Assembly: GCA_019096065.1 (NCBI GenBank)
Contig: JAGUCH010000004.1
Coordinates: 9,548,001 to 9,612,000, forward strand
Length of the DNA stretch: 64,000 nt
Source: Paracyclopina nana
Lineage: Eukaryota; Arthropoda; Copepoda; Cyclopoida; Cyclopettidae
Reading direction: 5' to 3'
Positions 24,201-30,840 of this stretch are shown here, piece after piece; position 1 is the stretch's first letter; each line of letters begins with the position of its first letter. Position numbers and translations under genes: made by a program. Under the pieces are notes generated by a model. That model did not search any database. It had not been told where the DNA came from and worked only from the letters and a program-made list of their open reading frames with translations.

Positions 24201-27200
24201 GCTGTTCACCACCCAGCTGAGGGACTTTGCCATCCTCTTGGTGGGGCCCGGGGAAGGGCCCCTGCAAGCCAAGTATCTGCACCCAGAGGACATGGACGGA
24301 GCGAACATCCAGACGCAGCTCGCGTTTGTACACTCACAACATGCGCTGCACATTCAGGATCGGTTTAAATTCTTACAAGAACTGATTTGCAAAAATGAGC
24401 GCGCAATCTTACACTCCAAGTTGCAGAGCATGGCCTCCGGATCATCGTCATACGCCACCCTGGACAGCCACGGACCCGGCCATCTCGTCACGAGGGCGGG
24501 GGCCGTGGCCTACGTGACGTCCTGCTACCCTGTACAGGCGGTCACCCGGTCCATCGACAATTGCACCCAGGAAATCCCCGTGCTGGTCAACAACGAGACC
24601 CGGTTTGCGGACCCGCTGTCGTTTATCTTGACCGACCGGCCGAGCGTGGTCCCGTGCGACTCGATCACGCCCATCAAGTGGCGCATACACAATCAATGGA
24701 TGTGCGCCACGCCCCAGATCCACGCTTGCATCGCTCCATCCCAGCTCAATCCGATGTCCGACGCCGCCACCCCGGGGGTGGGACCACCCAAGCATTCCGC
24801 CTGGCCAACCTGGGCAGCTCCGACGACGACGACGACGAGGAGGACGCACCGCCCAAGTATGCGACGGCCGCAGCCGGCGCCGCGGGCGTGGAAGAGGATG
24901 AGGCCGCGCCCCGCACTAGACGTGGATTTCGCCAGCGGCTGCGAGAGGCCCTCTCCCAAGAACAGGACTCGGTCTACAAAAACCTGCAGGCCCAGGTGGA
25001 CGTGCTGGCCCGGCAAAACGAGTCAATGCATAATTACCTGATGACCGTGCTACCGGCAGCTACAGTGCCTACGGTGCCCTCTGCCACGTCCACTCCGCTC
25101 AAGCCGTTCCCGGAAGTCGCGGTTTCACCGGCCCCACCGATCTCCCCGGTTCGGCCTGCTACGCCCCGACAACGGACCGTGGGCCCCCGTCGTGAGGACA
25201 CGACAACCCTTCAGTAGGGGGAAGTTGTAGCAGGAACACGGGTATACGGGTGTGTTCTGTGGGCGCCTGCGAGCGCCCCGTCCCGGTGAAACGAATTGTA
25301 CAGCAGTTAATAAACGGACGCACTCGAGTAAACATCTCGACTAGTTTCAGTAGCAAGTTCTTCTATCGCTACCCGCGGGCGCGCGTGTCATCCTCGGGGG
25401 GTCTATACGAACCTCCTACATATTTAAGTTCCCCACCTCGGTATTTACAACTTTATATTTTCTAATATGATTTTTGAGTGATTTAATGCCCTACAAAATG
25501 TTGCTCGGTTTTTAGCTGTGAATATCACAGGTTCTCACGTGCTAGCTTCCTGTGGCTTGGGCAATATAAAATACACTTTAAAGTATTTCATTAATATGCT
25601 CCTTATGGCTCAATGGTTAGATAGAGCATTGTATTCTTCACTCAGCCATCTGAGGTTCGAATCCTAGATAAGCCTCAACTTTTTTCTAATTTCATCATCT
25701 GGCCAAAATAATGCTGAAATAGTCCAGTAATAGCAACCAACATAGCACAATGGTTCGTTTCTTAATCCAGTACTAATCCAACTATCTGAGGTTCAAATCT
25801 AGGTTTTTTCTAAATTTGTTGTTGTTTGGATTAGAAGTTACATGGAATATTAGGGGCATAAAGATTACTTTACATCCCTCAAATTGAAATTTCCATTTCT
25901 TCACTCAGCTCAAATAATTCAAGTCTTTCTTTCATATTTGTCATAAGGAGCCATTGCACAAATTATCAATTTTTTTTCTTTAAGGCACAAAATCCATCAG
26001 CTCAAAAGAAGAAGTCATTGGAAGACATGGTCAAAGAAGACGGTCTGTACGACTCTGTTGAATTGTCCTTCATGGGAAAGTTGGAAAAAGCGGAGAAAAA
26101 AGACGTGGAGGACTTACGGGCCTTCGAGCTTTTGGAAGAAGCTGCCCTGGATTCTTCCTTTTGTTCAACTTCTTCCAAAGTCAAGGAACTCATGGGGAAC
26201 ATGTCATCAATGATGCCAAGTCCGATTCCAAAGCGTTCATACAAAACGTCTTCTGCTGGAAAGGCGAAGGAACTTCCAAACAAAGACCAAGAGACTGATG
26301 ACAACCTCATGAAAGACATACAGGCCTTTTTGCAGCAGAAAGGCGCCATTCTCGACAAGGAAGAAGATGAGGATGACAACAACACGATCATCGATGACGA
26401 TGATCCAGGGATCGTCATGGATGCAAATGGACCACAGCAACTAATCCTCAATGGCGATAGCAATTGGTCGAGTGACGATGAAGGAAACGAACAAGAAGGA
26501 CGAAGAAAGTTGTCTTCGAATGGACGCAAAAACGTCCATTTCAGGTACTTCCTAAGACATTGTTAATGATTCAGGCTTTCTCCATTTTTATTGATTAGGG
26601 ATGAGGCTGTATCCTTTTCACCGCCTCGAGTTCCACGACACTCGCCATCGTACTTAATCTGGAGCATCTTCACTAAGGAACGTGAGGAGCGACGACTCAA
26701 GGAAGAAGAGGTTGGACGGGGCCGAAAAATGGGCAAATCTGGACCTAATTCAAAGCAGAGGGCCAAAAGCGTTGACAGATCACCAATGTCTTTGCTTCGG
26801 CACAAAAGCGATTACGACTTTGAGACGACAATGCTGAATGCCAAATTAGCGGAGCTACAAAAAGAAGTGGAGCACTTCCAGAAGGAGAATGCGGGCTTGA
26901 ATTTGGCCAGAAGAAAACTGGCTCTTGATCGTAAGCAGTTGGCCAAAGATGTGCAGGAATTCGAGCTGTCCAAAGAGGTGGAAAAGAAGAAGCTCGATGA
27001 GGAGAAGAAGCGTCTGAAGCGGGACAGAACATTGCTTGAGAAGAGCGTCAAAGACAAGAAGGCCAACTATGACCAAAAGGCGCTCGAGGAGATTGAAGAA
27101 TTGCAGGGCAAAGTGCAAAAGTTGACTGAAGAATTGCAGCGCAAGGAAGCCAAATGGGCGCCAACCCTTGCCAAATTGCAGGAACAAGTCAAGATCCTCG

Positions 27201-28257
27201 AGAAGGAGAACCAATTGCTGCACGAAGAGAACCACAAACTCAAACTGAAGACGGTCTCGTCAAAAGTCTCAACACATCTCATTGAGAAAAGCGCAAAGAG
27301 AACAACAAGCATTAATGACGAAAACAACACTTCCTCACCTGACTCGGGACTCGACAATCCTGAAGCCAAAATTGAGTCAGATCCTTCTTCAAAGTCTTCA
27401 AAGTTGCCCCAAATGTCCTTCAGTCCTGCGGAATCACTAGACTCAGACATGACGCTAGTGTCATCTAGTCTGACGATGCAAAAAACCGATCAAGATGCAA
27501 AGGAAGACAATCTTCACACGGTCACAATCATTGACGTGAAGAAGAATGAGACAAAGGGGACAACTGAGAAAGTCTACAGCGATGGAAGCATCGAAATTGT
27601 CTACAGCAATGGAAACCGCAAGGACGTCAGCGCAGATGGGAAGACGACCAAAGTCTACTATTACAATGGCGACATCAAGGAAACCTTGGCGTCTGGACTC
27701 GTCAAATATTTCTATTCGCAGACGCAAACTTGGCACTTGACGTATCCAGATGGCAAAGAAGTCCTCCAATTCAACAAGTAACCCTTTCATTACATTACTT
27801 TGAACCTTTCAAAATGAACTTTTCCTTTAAAGCGGCCAAGAGGAAATCCGTTATCCAAATGGGACGCTACAAATTTCGTTTCCGGATGGATCAGTGAAGC
27901 GGATTGATGTTGATGGGACGGAAAACATCAAATTTCCGGATGGGACCAAAGTCATCGTGGCGCCCAACGGTGATCGAACTCTTTTACTGCCAAGTGGCCA
28001 AAAAGAAATCCACACTTCCACGTTCAAGGTGATTGGAATTCAATTCTAAAAATACTCTTAATTTAATATTATGAATCTATTATGACTTTGCTTTTTTATA
28101 GCGAAGGGAATATCCAGATGGAACGGTCAAAATTCTGCATGATGATGGCAAATTGGAGACTCGTTACACAAGTGGACGAGTGAGGATCAAGGATGGGAAT
28201 GGGAAATTGCTCCACGACTCCAACTCTTCTCAGACAAACTTGCCAATCAAGGTGTGA
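12213..28257 (+). CDS. Sas-4: Centriole assembly protein SAS-4 / CENPJ (CPAP)
   Basis: Coding exons: 12213-12914, 25985-26544, 26599-27777, 27833-28028 and 28102-28257, in continuous frame, about 930 aa. The N-terminus has the LLQRLQELKNWQRHQ helix typical of CPAP, then an acidic Asp/Glu run and Ser-rich linker. A long coiled coil spans roughly residues 495-640 (LNAKLAELQKEVEHFQKEN onward). The C-terminal ~190 residues are the TCP10/G-box beta-sheet domain, with repeated short strands such as YPNGTLQISFPDGSVKRID and REYPDGTVKILHDDG. This domain binds STIL/Ana2 in the cartwheel-to-microtubule link of the centriole. The ATG is 21 nt after an acceptor at 12192. The first coding intron is 13,070 bp and holds a 9.86-kb LTR element and other repeats; the others are 54-73 bp. 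Additional small exons in the long intron cannot be excluded. Confidence 0.9.
12915..13949. other. 5' part of SAS-4 intron, non-coding
   Basis: No gene is seen. Several CCCCACTGTGC / CACAGTGGGGC motifs (about 13176, 13224 and, degenerate, 13331) resemble termini of CACAGTGG-type elements, but no clean element can be delimited. Confidence 0.4.
14051..14677. mobile_element. Inverted-repeat element, CCTAAAAT family, copy 1
   Basis: The ends are inverted repeats: GGTGGGTTTTAAAGCCTACA on the left reappears reverse-complemented near 14600, and the outermost bases read CCTAAAAT...TTTTTAGG. The short word CTTAG or TTAG flanks both sides. A second copy lies at 52134-52612. The interior is rich in the phrase TTAAGATCTAA. 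No ORF. Confidence 0.65.
14953..15027 (+). other. tRNA-like sequence (SINE-type, degenerate)
   Basis: It has a good D-arm (GCTC-AACGGTAA-GAGC, an A-box) and a B-box (GGTTCGAATCC), spaced as in tRNA. The acceptor ends do not pair and the T-stem is broken, so it is not a functional tRNA gene. It belongs to the dispersed repeat duplicated at 25591. Confidence 0.6.
15562..15756 (+). repeat. 5' LTR
   Basis: 195 bp, beginning TGTAG and ending CTACA. AATAAA-like TTAATAAACGG lies near 15645 and could serve as polyadenylation signal. It is identical by eye to the 3' LTR. Confidence 0.93.
15760..15777 (+). other. Primer binding site
   Basis: TGGCTCGGTGCTGAGGAC starts 4 nt after the 5' LTR. TGG is the complement of the CCA end of a tRNA, as expected for minus-strand priming. 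The tRNA species was not identified. Confidence 0.65.
16134..16334 (+). repeat. 106-bp tandem duplication in the element leader
   Basis: CTTGTCCTCGGCTGAGG at 16134 and 16240 begin two near-identical units. A 2-base length difference near the GCCGCCACAG/GCTGCGCCACAG junction keeps one reading frame open through both units. Confidence 0.8.
16163..16672 (+). CDS. Arg-rich accessory ORF in retroelement leader (hypothetical)
   Basis: From the ATG at 16163 about 169 codons are open. The product is strongly basic, with the repeated motif ITRRARALRQQDRWTPES encoded by the tandem duplication, followed by RARAARKKSG and RQAKAGKG stretches. The leader between LTR and gag is unusually long at 1.5 kb. 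No homologue was recognised; an RNA-binding accessory protein is possible, but a chance frame in GC-rich DNA is as likely. Confidence 0.3.
   Translation: MASITRRARALRQQDRWTPESLESPRLSSAEAAPQRMAGITRRARALRQQDRWTPESPSQPRPRNKATIETLAGRPRYSAEKRAFVRTIHVNDCIKINKQQLTTRSQILRARAARKKSGHDYRLPPRSIPREAVRRTPAAGRQAKAGKGLALEDQSGSLSNVLIGKLIP
17259..18611 (+). CDS. gag: Gag polyprotein of LTR retroelement
   Basis: 450 codons from ATGATG to TAG at 18609. The N-terminus is Gly/Pro-rich with tandem VGGAQGGNPLG repeats, then an Arg/Glu-rich helix (about residues 120-155), then a capsid-like region (WLTFRLHVEATFLG onward, about 165-320). A single zinc knuckle CFYCERKGHRRAEC (CX2CX4HX4C, about residue 345) marks the nucleocapsid. 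The tail is Ser/Lys-rich. Gag forms the particle shell and binds element RNA. Pol lies in the -1 frame, and its frame is open upstream through the gag stop, consistent with ribosomal frameshifting. Confidence 0.88.
   Translation: MMLRSPKQRPSSADEDPDNLSDPGHLAGSRREEVEVLAPFGVGGAQGGNPLGVGGAQGGNPLGAQGGTHPRSGTPTGGSGGAAGGLPPPQLAGPNNAPPASGDMQAMMLQLLRGFEAQRNADLETRQREAELRQVEAEARRLEAEAAAARAGRKRKLEKFEDTEADKWLTFRLHVEATFLGSTASEATKKMEIKHAMVGVALRTVNEVDLRLGDEAFTFMHLLDAYERFFVTATSSQVARIALETAQQKADEAIPQWHARLRSIFVRARPELAKEVETYPDLIRIFVTKMHRKDVVMGLAGHKFATMADALEAACQAECWMTIGQSKGRVAALHSSDADADITCFYCERKGHRRAECRALERDKRNNRYNPKINKWHKAASQLQQRSSSASGKWGSGQPSDRKRSSDSNQSSGKQSAGKRPKVNEISEAGPEAESEASGNTPAGNDPTRL
18587..18593 (+). 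promoter_or_regulatory. -1 ribosomal frameshift site GGGAAAC
   Basis: In the gag frame this reads G GGA AAC, a classical X XXY YYZ slippery heptamer known from retroviruses, 15 nt upstream of the gag stop. Slippage leads directly into the open pol frame. A downstream pseudoknot or stem was not modelled. Confidence 0.7.
18593..23035 (+). CDS. pol: Pol polyprotein (protease, RT, RNase H, integrase)
   Basis: Open from the slip site to TAA at 23035. Residues below are counted from 18647. Aspartic protease LVDSG at 31-33. Reverse transcriptase from about 335 with SPWSAPLVPVRKKDG, FGLTNAP and the YLDD active site at 491-494. RNase H begins at LDTDFSQ (about 650) with TDHRAL. Integrase has an HHCC zinc finger (HETMGH, CLLC), catalytic Asp in LSLDYVG (947) and HTDQG (1007), but the third acid is Ala 1042 (VARAHRDL, codon GCG), where a Glu is expected. 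A GPY/F module follows (FWTGPWTI). The last ~250 residues are an acidic, Pro/Ser-rich tail of unknown role, unusually long. It is probably made as a Gag-Pol fusion. Confidence 0.92.
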   Translation, partial: RPDPVVEGSARVTPASLILAALDHITQHKQFLTQVPVHIGRIKTRALVDSGNSWRTCISEDFAKRLGVLPHGLRPLEDMTAVGTAHARHRLQVLGELKQPLRVQFGEHPHVFSIRPAVVRNLSMDFNLSGPFLSHHRIDQLHSRGALRIHGQCVPLVGALSASSQPSPGEYPICVLRPATVPPRSTALVAAVAALWPHGDAKPAVLEAEGQFAEETQLAPWLNAVVRPSAGGHLLVGMLNPLDHPLQVKGGTLYGVLREYEPMEAAALAASAPQLQAIRAAEPPPGLPPDASPQEKIEFTIQAFGLKENDLLRRHPERLRAAASLLAAYLGAFSFDGRTGQTKLVEHAIDLKPGARPINIRRRPINPNLESSLKEQIHKWLEEEVITPISSPWSAPLVPVRKKDGSLRWCVDYRELNKITVVDSHPIGDVRDNLSRLARSTVFSTLDAVGAFNVVPIRAEDVEKTTFSTGDGSYAFLKMPFGLTNAPKTYSRLNRLVLEGVPWNVALPYLDDCLVHSPDFDSHLQNLKIVLQAHQKAGLLLKPTKCHLFQTRVTYLGHVVTPKGLEVMPAYIDLIRKWPLPNTRKLLRIFMGKANYYRAFIEKYQHIAAPLTARLSKDDGTSDTQTFEPSQEYRDAFEEIKRRLVSAPVLAYPDFASPNPFILDTDFSQENRAVGAVLSQVQRGKERVILYGAKKLTSAQSNYSANQGELVAVIIFIKQFKYYLQHRRFILRTDHRALLWIRSMEAPTGMLARWLDTISNYDFEVVHRAGTKHGNADSLSRAPHLDQAGDHISAEVSDDDFFRVASLKLIPTKPELWAEAQEEDDDLVTLRQLVKLQQAPSRAHLDAASARGRVLMEQFNSLCLDQQGALRLRDPQGRPSTRLIVPRKWEEASLRHVHETMGHQGRDNLIHRAAQHFYFPNMARVADEVVKSCLLCQKSKPATSDQRHTLVPRHAGFPFQVLSLDYVGPFKPTSNQHRYLFTAKCVFSKWIEAFPCRSNDAETAVRFLTTEIIPRFGLPERLHTDQGTHFTAHLMREVCSALGIKVTTTPSYNPKSNTVARAHRDLNELIRKMIKGHYSKWAEVVPFALFILRTTKNRSTGLAPYEMVFGRQPTTNLDLIFGDPQPAVHKATEAGRFAKQLRERIQLAHEWARKNISASIERQRRAYHMDKQAFSPGQKVWLFTPRVVRSISKKLQTFWTGPWTIEKRINELTYEISPDPSWPLTKKQVVSVDRLKRYIEPSDPQAETITSPPTENMDFDMPGDESAEHMHAPDPASDEQPSETTHAFEYAVAPTDREYGFPHAKDDTIPPFNDDPTIPEYDCTMFEHMSQDDNDTPPNEGEQQDQISPDDYGHNSPPPSPTPRPPPRKRRTAAEMLQEYSQQILGGQDKLAETSRSRTRSGDKQASRDDALLPLQQAPTAQALPETTRYLLPPLEPRPPPIRPSIPSTIPEASRSQTSSSSSQGQNSTISTPNSDNVFD
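23248..25041 (+). CDS. env: Env-like glycoprotein gene, frame broken near 3' end
   Basis: An ATG-started frame of 597 codons. A hydrophobic leader (about residues 6-32) looks like a signal peptide; the ectodomain is Cys-rich with N-glycosylation sites. It lacks recognisable similarity to the baculovirus F-type env of insect errantiviruses. The spacing around RCGYDSISYGS and TPQACRE recalls glycoproteins of chuvirus-like negative-strand RNA viruses captured by arthropod retroelements; this is an impression, not a search result. After about 24765 the translation turns into Arg/Pro/Thr-rich nonsense, while the -1 frame (to 25217) carries a plausible tail with an Asp/Glu run and a helical stretch. 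No membrane anchor is evident in either frame. The gene therefore looks recently broken. Env, if functional, would mediate cell-to-cell transfer of particles. Confidence 0.7.
   Translation: MTPVSCFLWPSMYLMAFFVYAYWILFSELAQAAVVPGTSPRSRVADLYTPDAKVTSFTTYDCAHPDAIHEAIDLSQPELCEDIRSAYQAPVNITVQVLQTASTLSIKAFRCRVHLSRQVTRCGYDSISYGSQMTDVNRPYLVTPQACREAAEKHYLIVENKKVEVALNNPTSLSYFSKGGLDKDHKCTTTTFTSGGVTFYKSYETTTIHALVEPIYGKLNTANGRVVFSNHLTANFQDLIVQDDAEGTIVWPKRKSPRCEDELSEVYRGPAVLYPHRNATSLMGGAGHLGDLLLLAHEEESRFAGFVLKGVQSMCQRKLFTTQLRDFAILLVGPGEGPLQAKYLHPEDMDGANIQTQLAFVHSQHALHIQDRFKFLQELICKNERAILHSKLQSMASGSSSYATLDSHGPGHLVTRAGAVAYVTSCYPVQAVTRSIDNCTQEIPVLVNNETRFADPLSFILTDRPSVVPCDSITPIKWRIHNQWMCATPQIHACIAPSQLNPMSDAATPGVGPPKHSAWPTWAAPTTTTTRRTHRPSMRRPQPAPRAWKRMRPRPALDVDFASGCERPSPKNRTRSTKTCRPRWTCWPGKTSQCIIT
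25213..25225 (+). other. Polypurine tract
   Basis: AGTAGGGGGAAGT lies directly against the 3' LTR, the expected place for the plus-strand primer. Confidence 0.75.
25226..25420 (+). repeat. 3' LTR
   Basis: 195 bp, the same by eye as 15562-15756, followed by the duplicated target TATT. Confidence 0.93.
25591..25680 (+). other. tRNA-like sequence (SINE-type, degenerate), copy 2
   Basis: It aligns with 14953-15027 (TATGGCTCAATGGTTAGA A-box; GAGGTTCGAATCC B-box). The acceptor stem does not pair. It is part of copy 2 of the dispersed repeat split by the LTR element. Confidence 0.55.
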
Positions 28258-28449
28258 CAAAATTTCATGCATTGAACCCAAAACCAAATTTGTAAAACCC
28301 TTTTTTAAAAATTCAATAAAAAACAAACTTCAGTTGAAATGTAAAAAAGCAAAATTCAAACTTCTTAATTATCCCAAATTTTGCTCTTAGCTCTAATCCG
28401 AAATTACCTTTTACAGTTTTAAATAATTCCATTTTAATTTAAAATCTAG

Positions 28450-28815
28450 CAATCTATTTGGACTTTTCGGACTATTTGGACTTTTCGGACTATTTGGACT
28501 TTTCGGAATATTTGGACTATTGGAACTTTTCGGACTATTTGGACTTTTTCGGACTATTTGGACTTATCGGACTATTTGGACTTTTCAGACTATTTGTACT
28601 TTTCGGACTTTTTGGCCTATTTGGACTTTTCGGACTATTCTAACTTTTCGGACTATGTTGAATTTTTGGACTATTTGGACTTTTCGGTCTTTTTTGACTT
28701 TTCGGACTATTTGGACTTTTCGTACTATTTGGACTTTTCGGACCAATTGGACTTTTCAGACTATTTGGACTTTTCGGACTATTTGGACTTTTCGGACAAT
28801 TTGGACTTTTCTGTT
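28450..28815 (+). repeat. 18-bp minisatellite GGACTTTTCGGACTATTT
   Basis: About 20 units of 18-19 bp in tandem, about 200 bp after the SAS-4 stop. Because the unit has no stop in several frames, long low-complexity frames appear on both strands; they are not genes. Confidence 0.9.
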
Positions 28816-29694
28816 TCCAGCTATGGAATCTAGAGGCAAAACTGAACAACTTTTAAATTCATTGCAAAATTGATGTCTCAGCATTTACTTTGCAAATCGT
28901 CCTGTGTAGTGCATAGTACATAAAACTACTGCTGATTCAAACTAGTATATTCAATGCCAAAATTCGAGAAATGCTCCGATTTTCGATCTTTTTACAGTTT
29001 TGGAATCTAGAGACAGAGGTGAACACTTTTTATTAGCGAGTAAACAAGGTATCTCAGAATCTGGTCTCTGTTGTAAATCTCAGCAGACAGGCTACTATTT
29101 AGCAGTAAACTTTGGCGCGCGATATCTCCTCTACAAGTGTTATTAGTAGTAGAGCCAAGCAACAATTTTTCATCCGAGCGCTGCGAGGGAATGAAAAATG
29201 TGCGAGGATTTTTCTTGGGGTCTAACTTTTGCTGTGGCGGTAGGGAACTATTCTTAAAATTCTTAAAATCGACTAATTTTTGTAAAATTGACACATTTTC
29301 TTAAAATTGACTGATTTTGTTTGGCATTCAATGAGTTACTTAAGAATTTGATTACTAACTGCATGATTTCTTAAAATTGACTGGTTTACTGAAAAATTGA
29401 CAGGATTAATTTCAATTGGCTGATTTCAGGAAAAGGCATAAATAAAATTGCTTGCCACATGCCTAATCAAGCCCTCGTCATCTGCTTCTAAATAGGAGAT
29501 GTTTCAAATTTGATTTTTCAAAAAAGGCTCTAAAAACTTGATTGGAATGCAATTTCTTTGAAAATCTGAAAAGCCTTTTAATATGGCTTGATTTGGCTAT
29601 TTTTGTGCAAAAACCAATTGAGCATCAAGGATCAGATGAACAAGGCCATAGGTCGCTATTATCAAGCCCAGCTTAGGAAAAATTGATAACATTT

Positions 29695-30840
29695 CTGGTT
29701 ACGCGCATGTGTCCAGCTCCACGAAAAAGGCATAACAGTTAAAACAGTTATTTATGCTTATTTCATTGGAATTTTTATTTTTGGGATTTGGATGGAAAGG
29801 AAATGTCCCAATGAAAATGTATCATAGGGAAATGTATCATAGCACTTTGTATCACAGGGAAATGTATCATAGCATTTTGTAGCATAGGGAAATGTAGCAT
29901 AGGGAAATGTATCATACCATTTTGTATCATAGCATTTTGTATCATAGGGAAATGTATCATAGCATTTTGTATCATAGCATTTTGTATCATAGCATTTTGT
30001 ATCATAGCATTTTGTATCATAGCATTTTGCCATTACCATAGTTTTTTGACATTACCAAGCACATACCATCAGCCCGTCGAAATTGCCCCCAACACTCACA
30101 GTTGAAAAGTTGTAATTCAAACAAACTTTTGATCAGCTAGAATCAGCTGCTTGTGTTTTTTGAGGGGCTATGGATGAGGTCATTTCATAACAAGGTCAAG
30201 AGATGACCTTGGAGGTCAGCAATGAGTACATAGCAAAGTGCTATGATACATTTTCTTATGATACAAAATGCTATGATACATTTCTCTATGATACATTTCC
30301 CTATGATACAATATGCTATGATACATTTCCTTATGATACAACATGCTATGATACATTTCCTTATGATACATTTCCTTATGATACATTTCCCTATGATACA
30401 TTTCCCTATGATACAAAGTGCTATGATACAAAGTGCTATGATACAAAGTGCTATGATACAAAGTGCTATGATACAAAGTGCTATGATACATTTCCCTATG
30501 ATACAAAGTGCTATGATACATTTCCCTATGATACAAAGTGCTATGATACAAAGTGCTATGATACAAAGTGCTATGATACATTTCCCTATGATACAAAGTG
30601 CTATGATACATTTCCTTATGATACATTCCTCTATGATACATTTCCCTAACAACAATTTATATGACAAATTTTCTTAAAGTATTTTATTAAGTGACACACC
30701 TTGTTACGGCAAAAATCCTTCTATTACTCAGGTGCACTTTTCCATTAATATGCTACTATGATACAAATGTTTATGGGACAAAATCTACCTTTGCACCTGA
30801 GCGAGTTTTTTTCGAAAGCTGGACACATGCGCGTAGCCAG
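29695..30840. mobile_element. TIR element carrying inverted 15-bp minisatellite arrays (1146 bp)
   Basis: The ends are inverted repeats CTGGTTACGCGCATGTGTCC and its partner ending at 30840. ATTT is duplicated at 29691-29694 and 30841-30844. Unit B has the uninterrupted site at about 36720-36735. Two arrays of a TATGATACA-containing 15-bp unit (29815-30035 and 30236-30650) face each other, so most of the element can fold into a hairpin. It lies just upstream of RCC1-RING copy 3. Confidence 0.8.
29815..30650. repeat. Inverted pair of 15-bp minisatellite arrays
   Basis: ATCATAGCATTTTGT-type units run at 29815-30035, and the reverse complement CTATGATACAAAGTG/TTTCCC-type units at 30236-30650 (about 28 units). 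All frames through the arrays stay open on both strands, which produces spurious peptides (CYDTKCYDT, MIQNAMIQN, CIIALCIIA). Confidence 0.92.

Larger units (their letters stand above)
15562..25420 (+). mobile_element. Complete Ty3/Gypsy-type LTR retroelement with env-like gene (9859 bp)
   Basis: Two 195-bp LTRs (TGTAGCAGG...CCTCCTACA) that look identical base for base flank gag, pol and an env-like frame. The 4-bp target TATT is duplicated (15558-15561 and 25421-25424). A primer binding site, a polypurine tract and a gag-pol slippery site are all in place. The element is markedly more GC-rich than the host DNA around it. Domain order protease-RT-RNase H-integrase with GPY/F marks Ty3/Gypsy. 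Identical LTRs imply very recent insertion. Two features argue against full autonomy: the integrase catalytic Glu is Ala, and the env frame is broken near its 3' end. It sits in the SAS-4 intron in the sense orientation. Confidence 0.93.

Noticed and set aside
28458..28873. Open frames rich in DYLDFS and FGLFGL
   Set aside because: These are products of the 18-bp minisatellite after SAS-4.
29758..30677. Long open frames on both strands (CYDTKCYDT, MIQNAMIQN, CIIALCIIA peptides)
   Set aside because: They are translations of a 15-bp minisatellite that lacks stops in several frames; no composition or context supports a gene.
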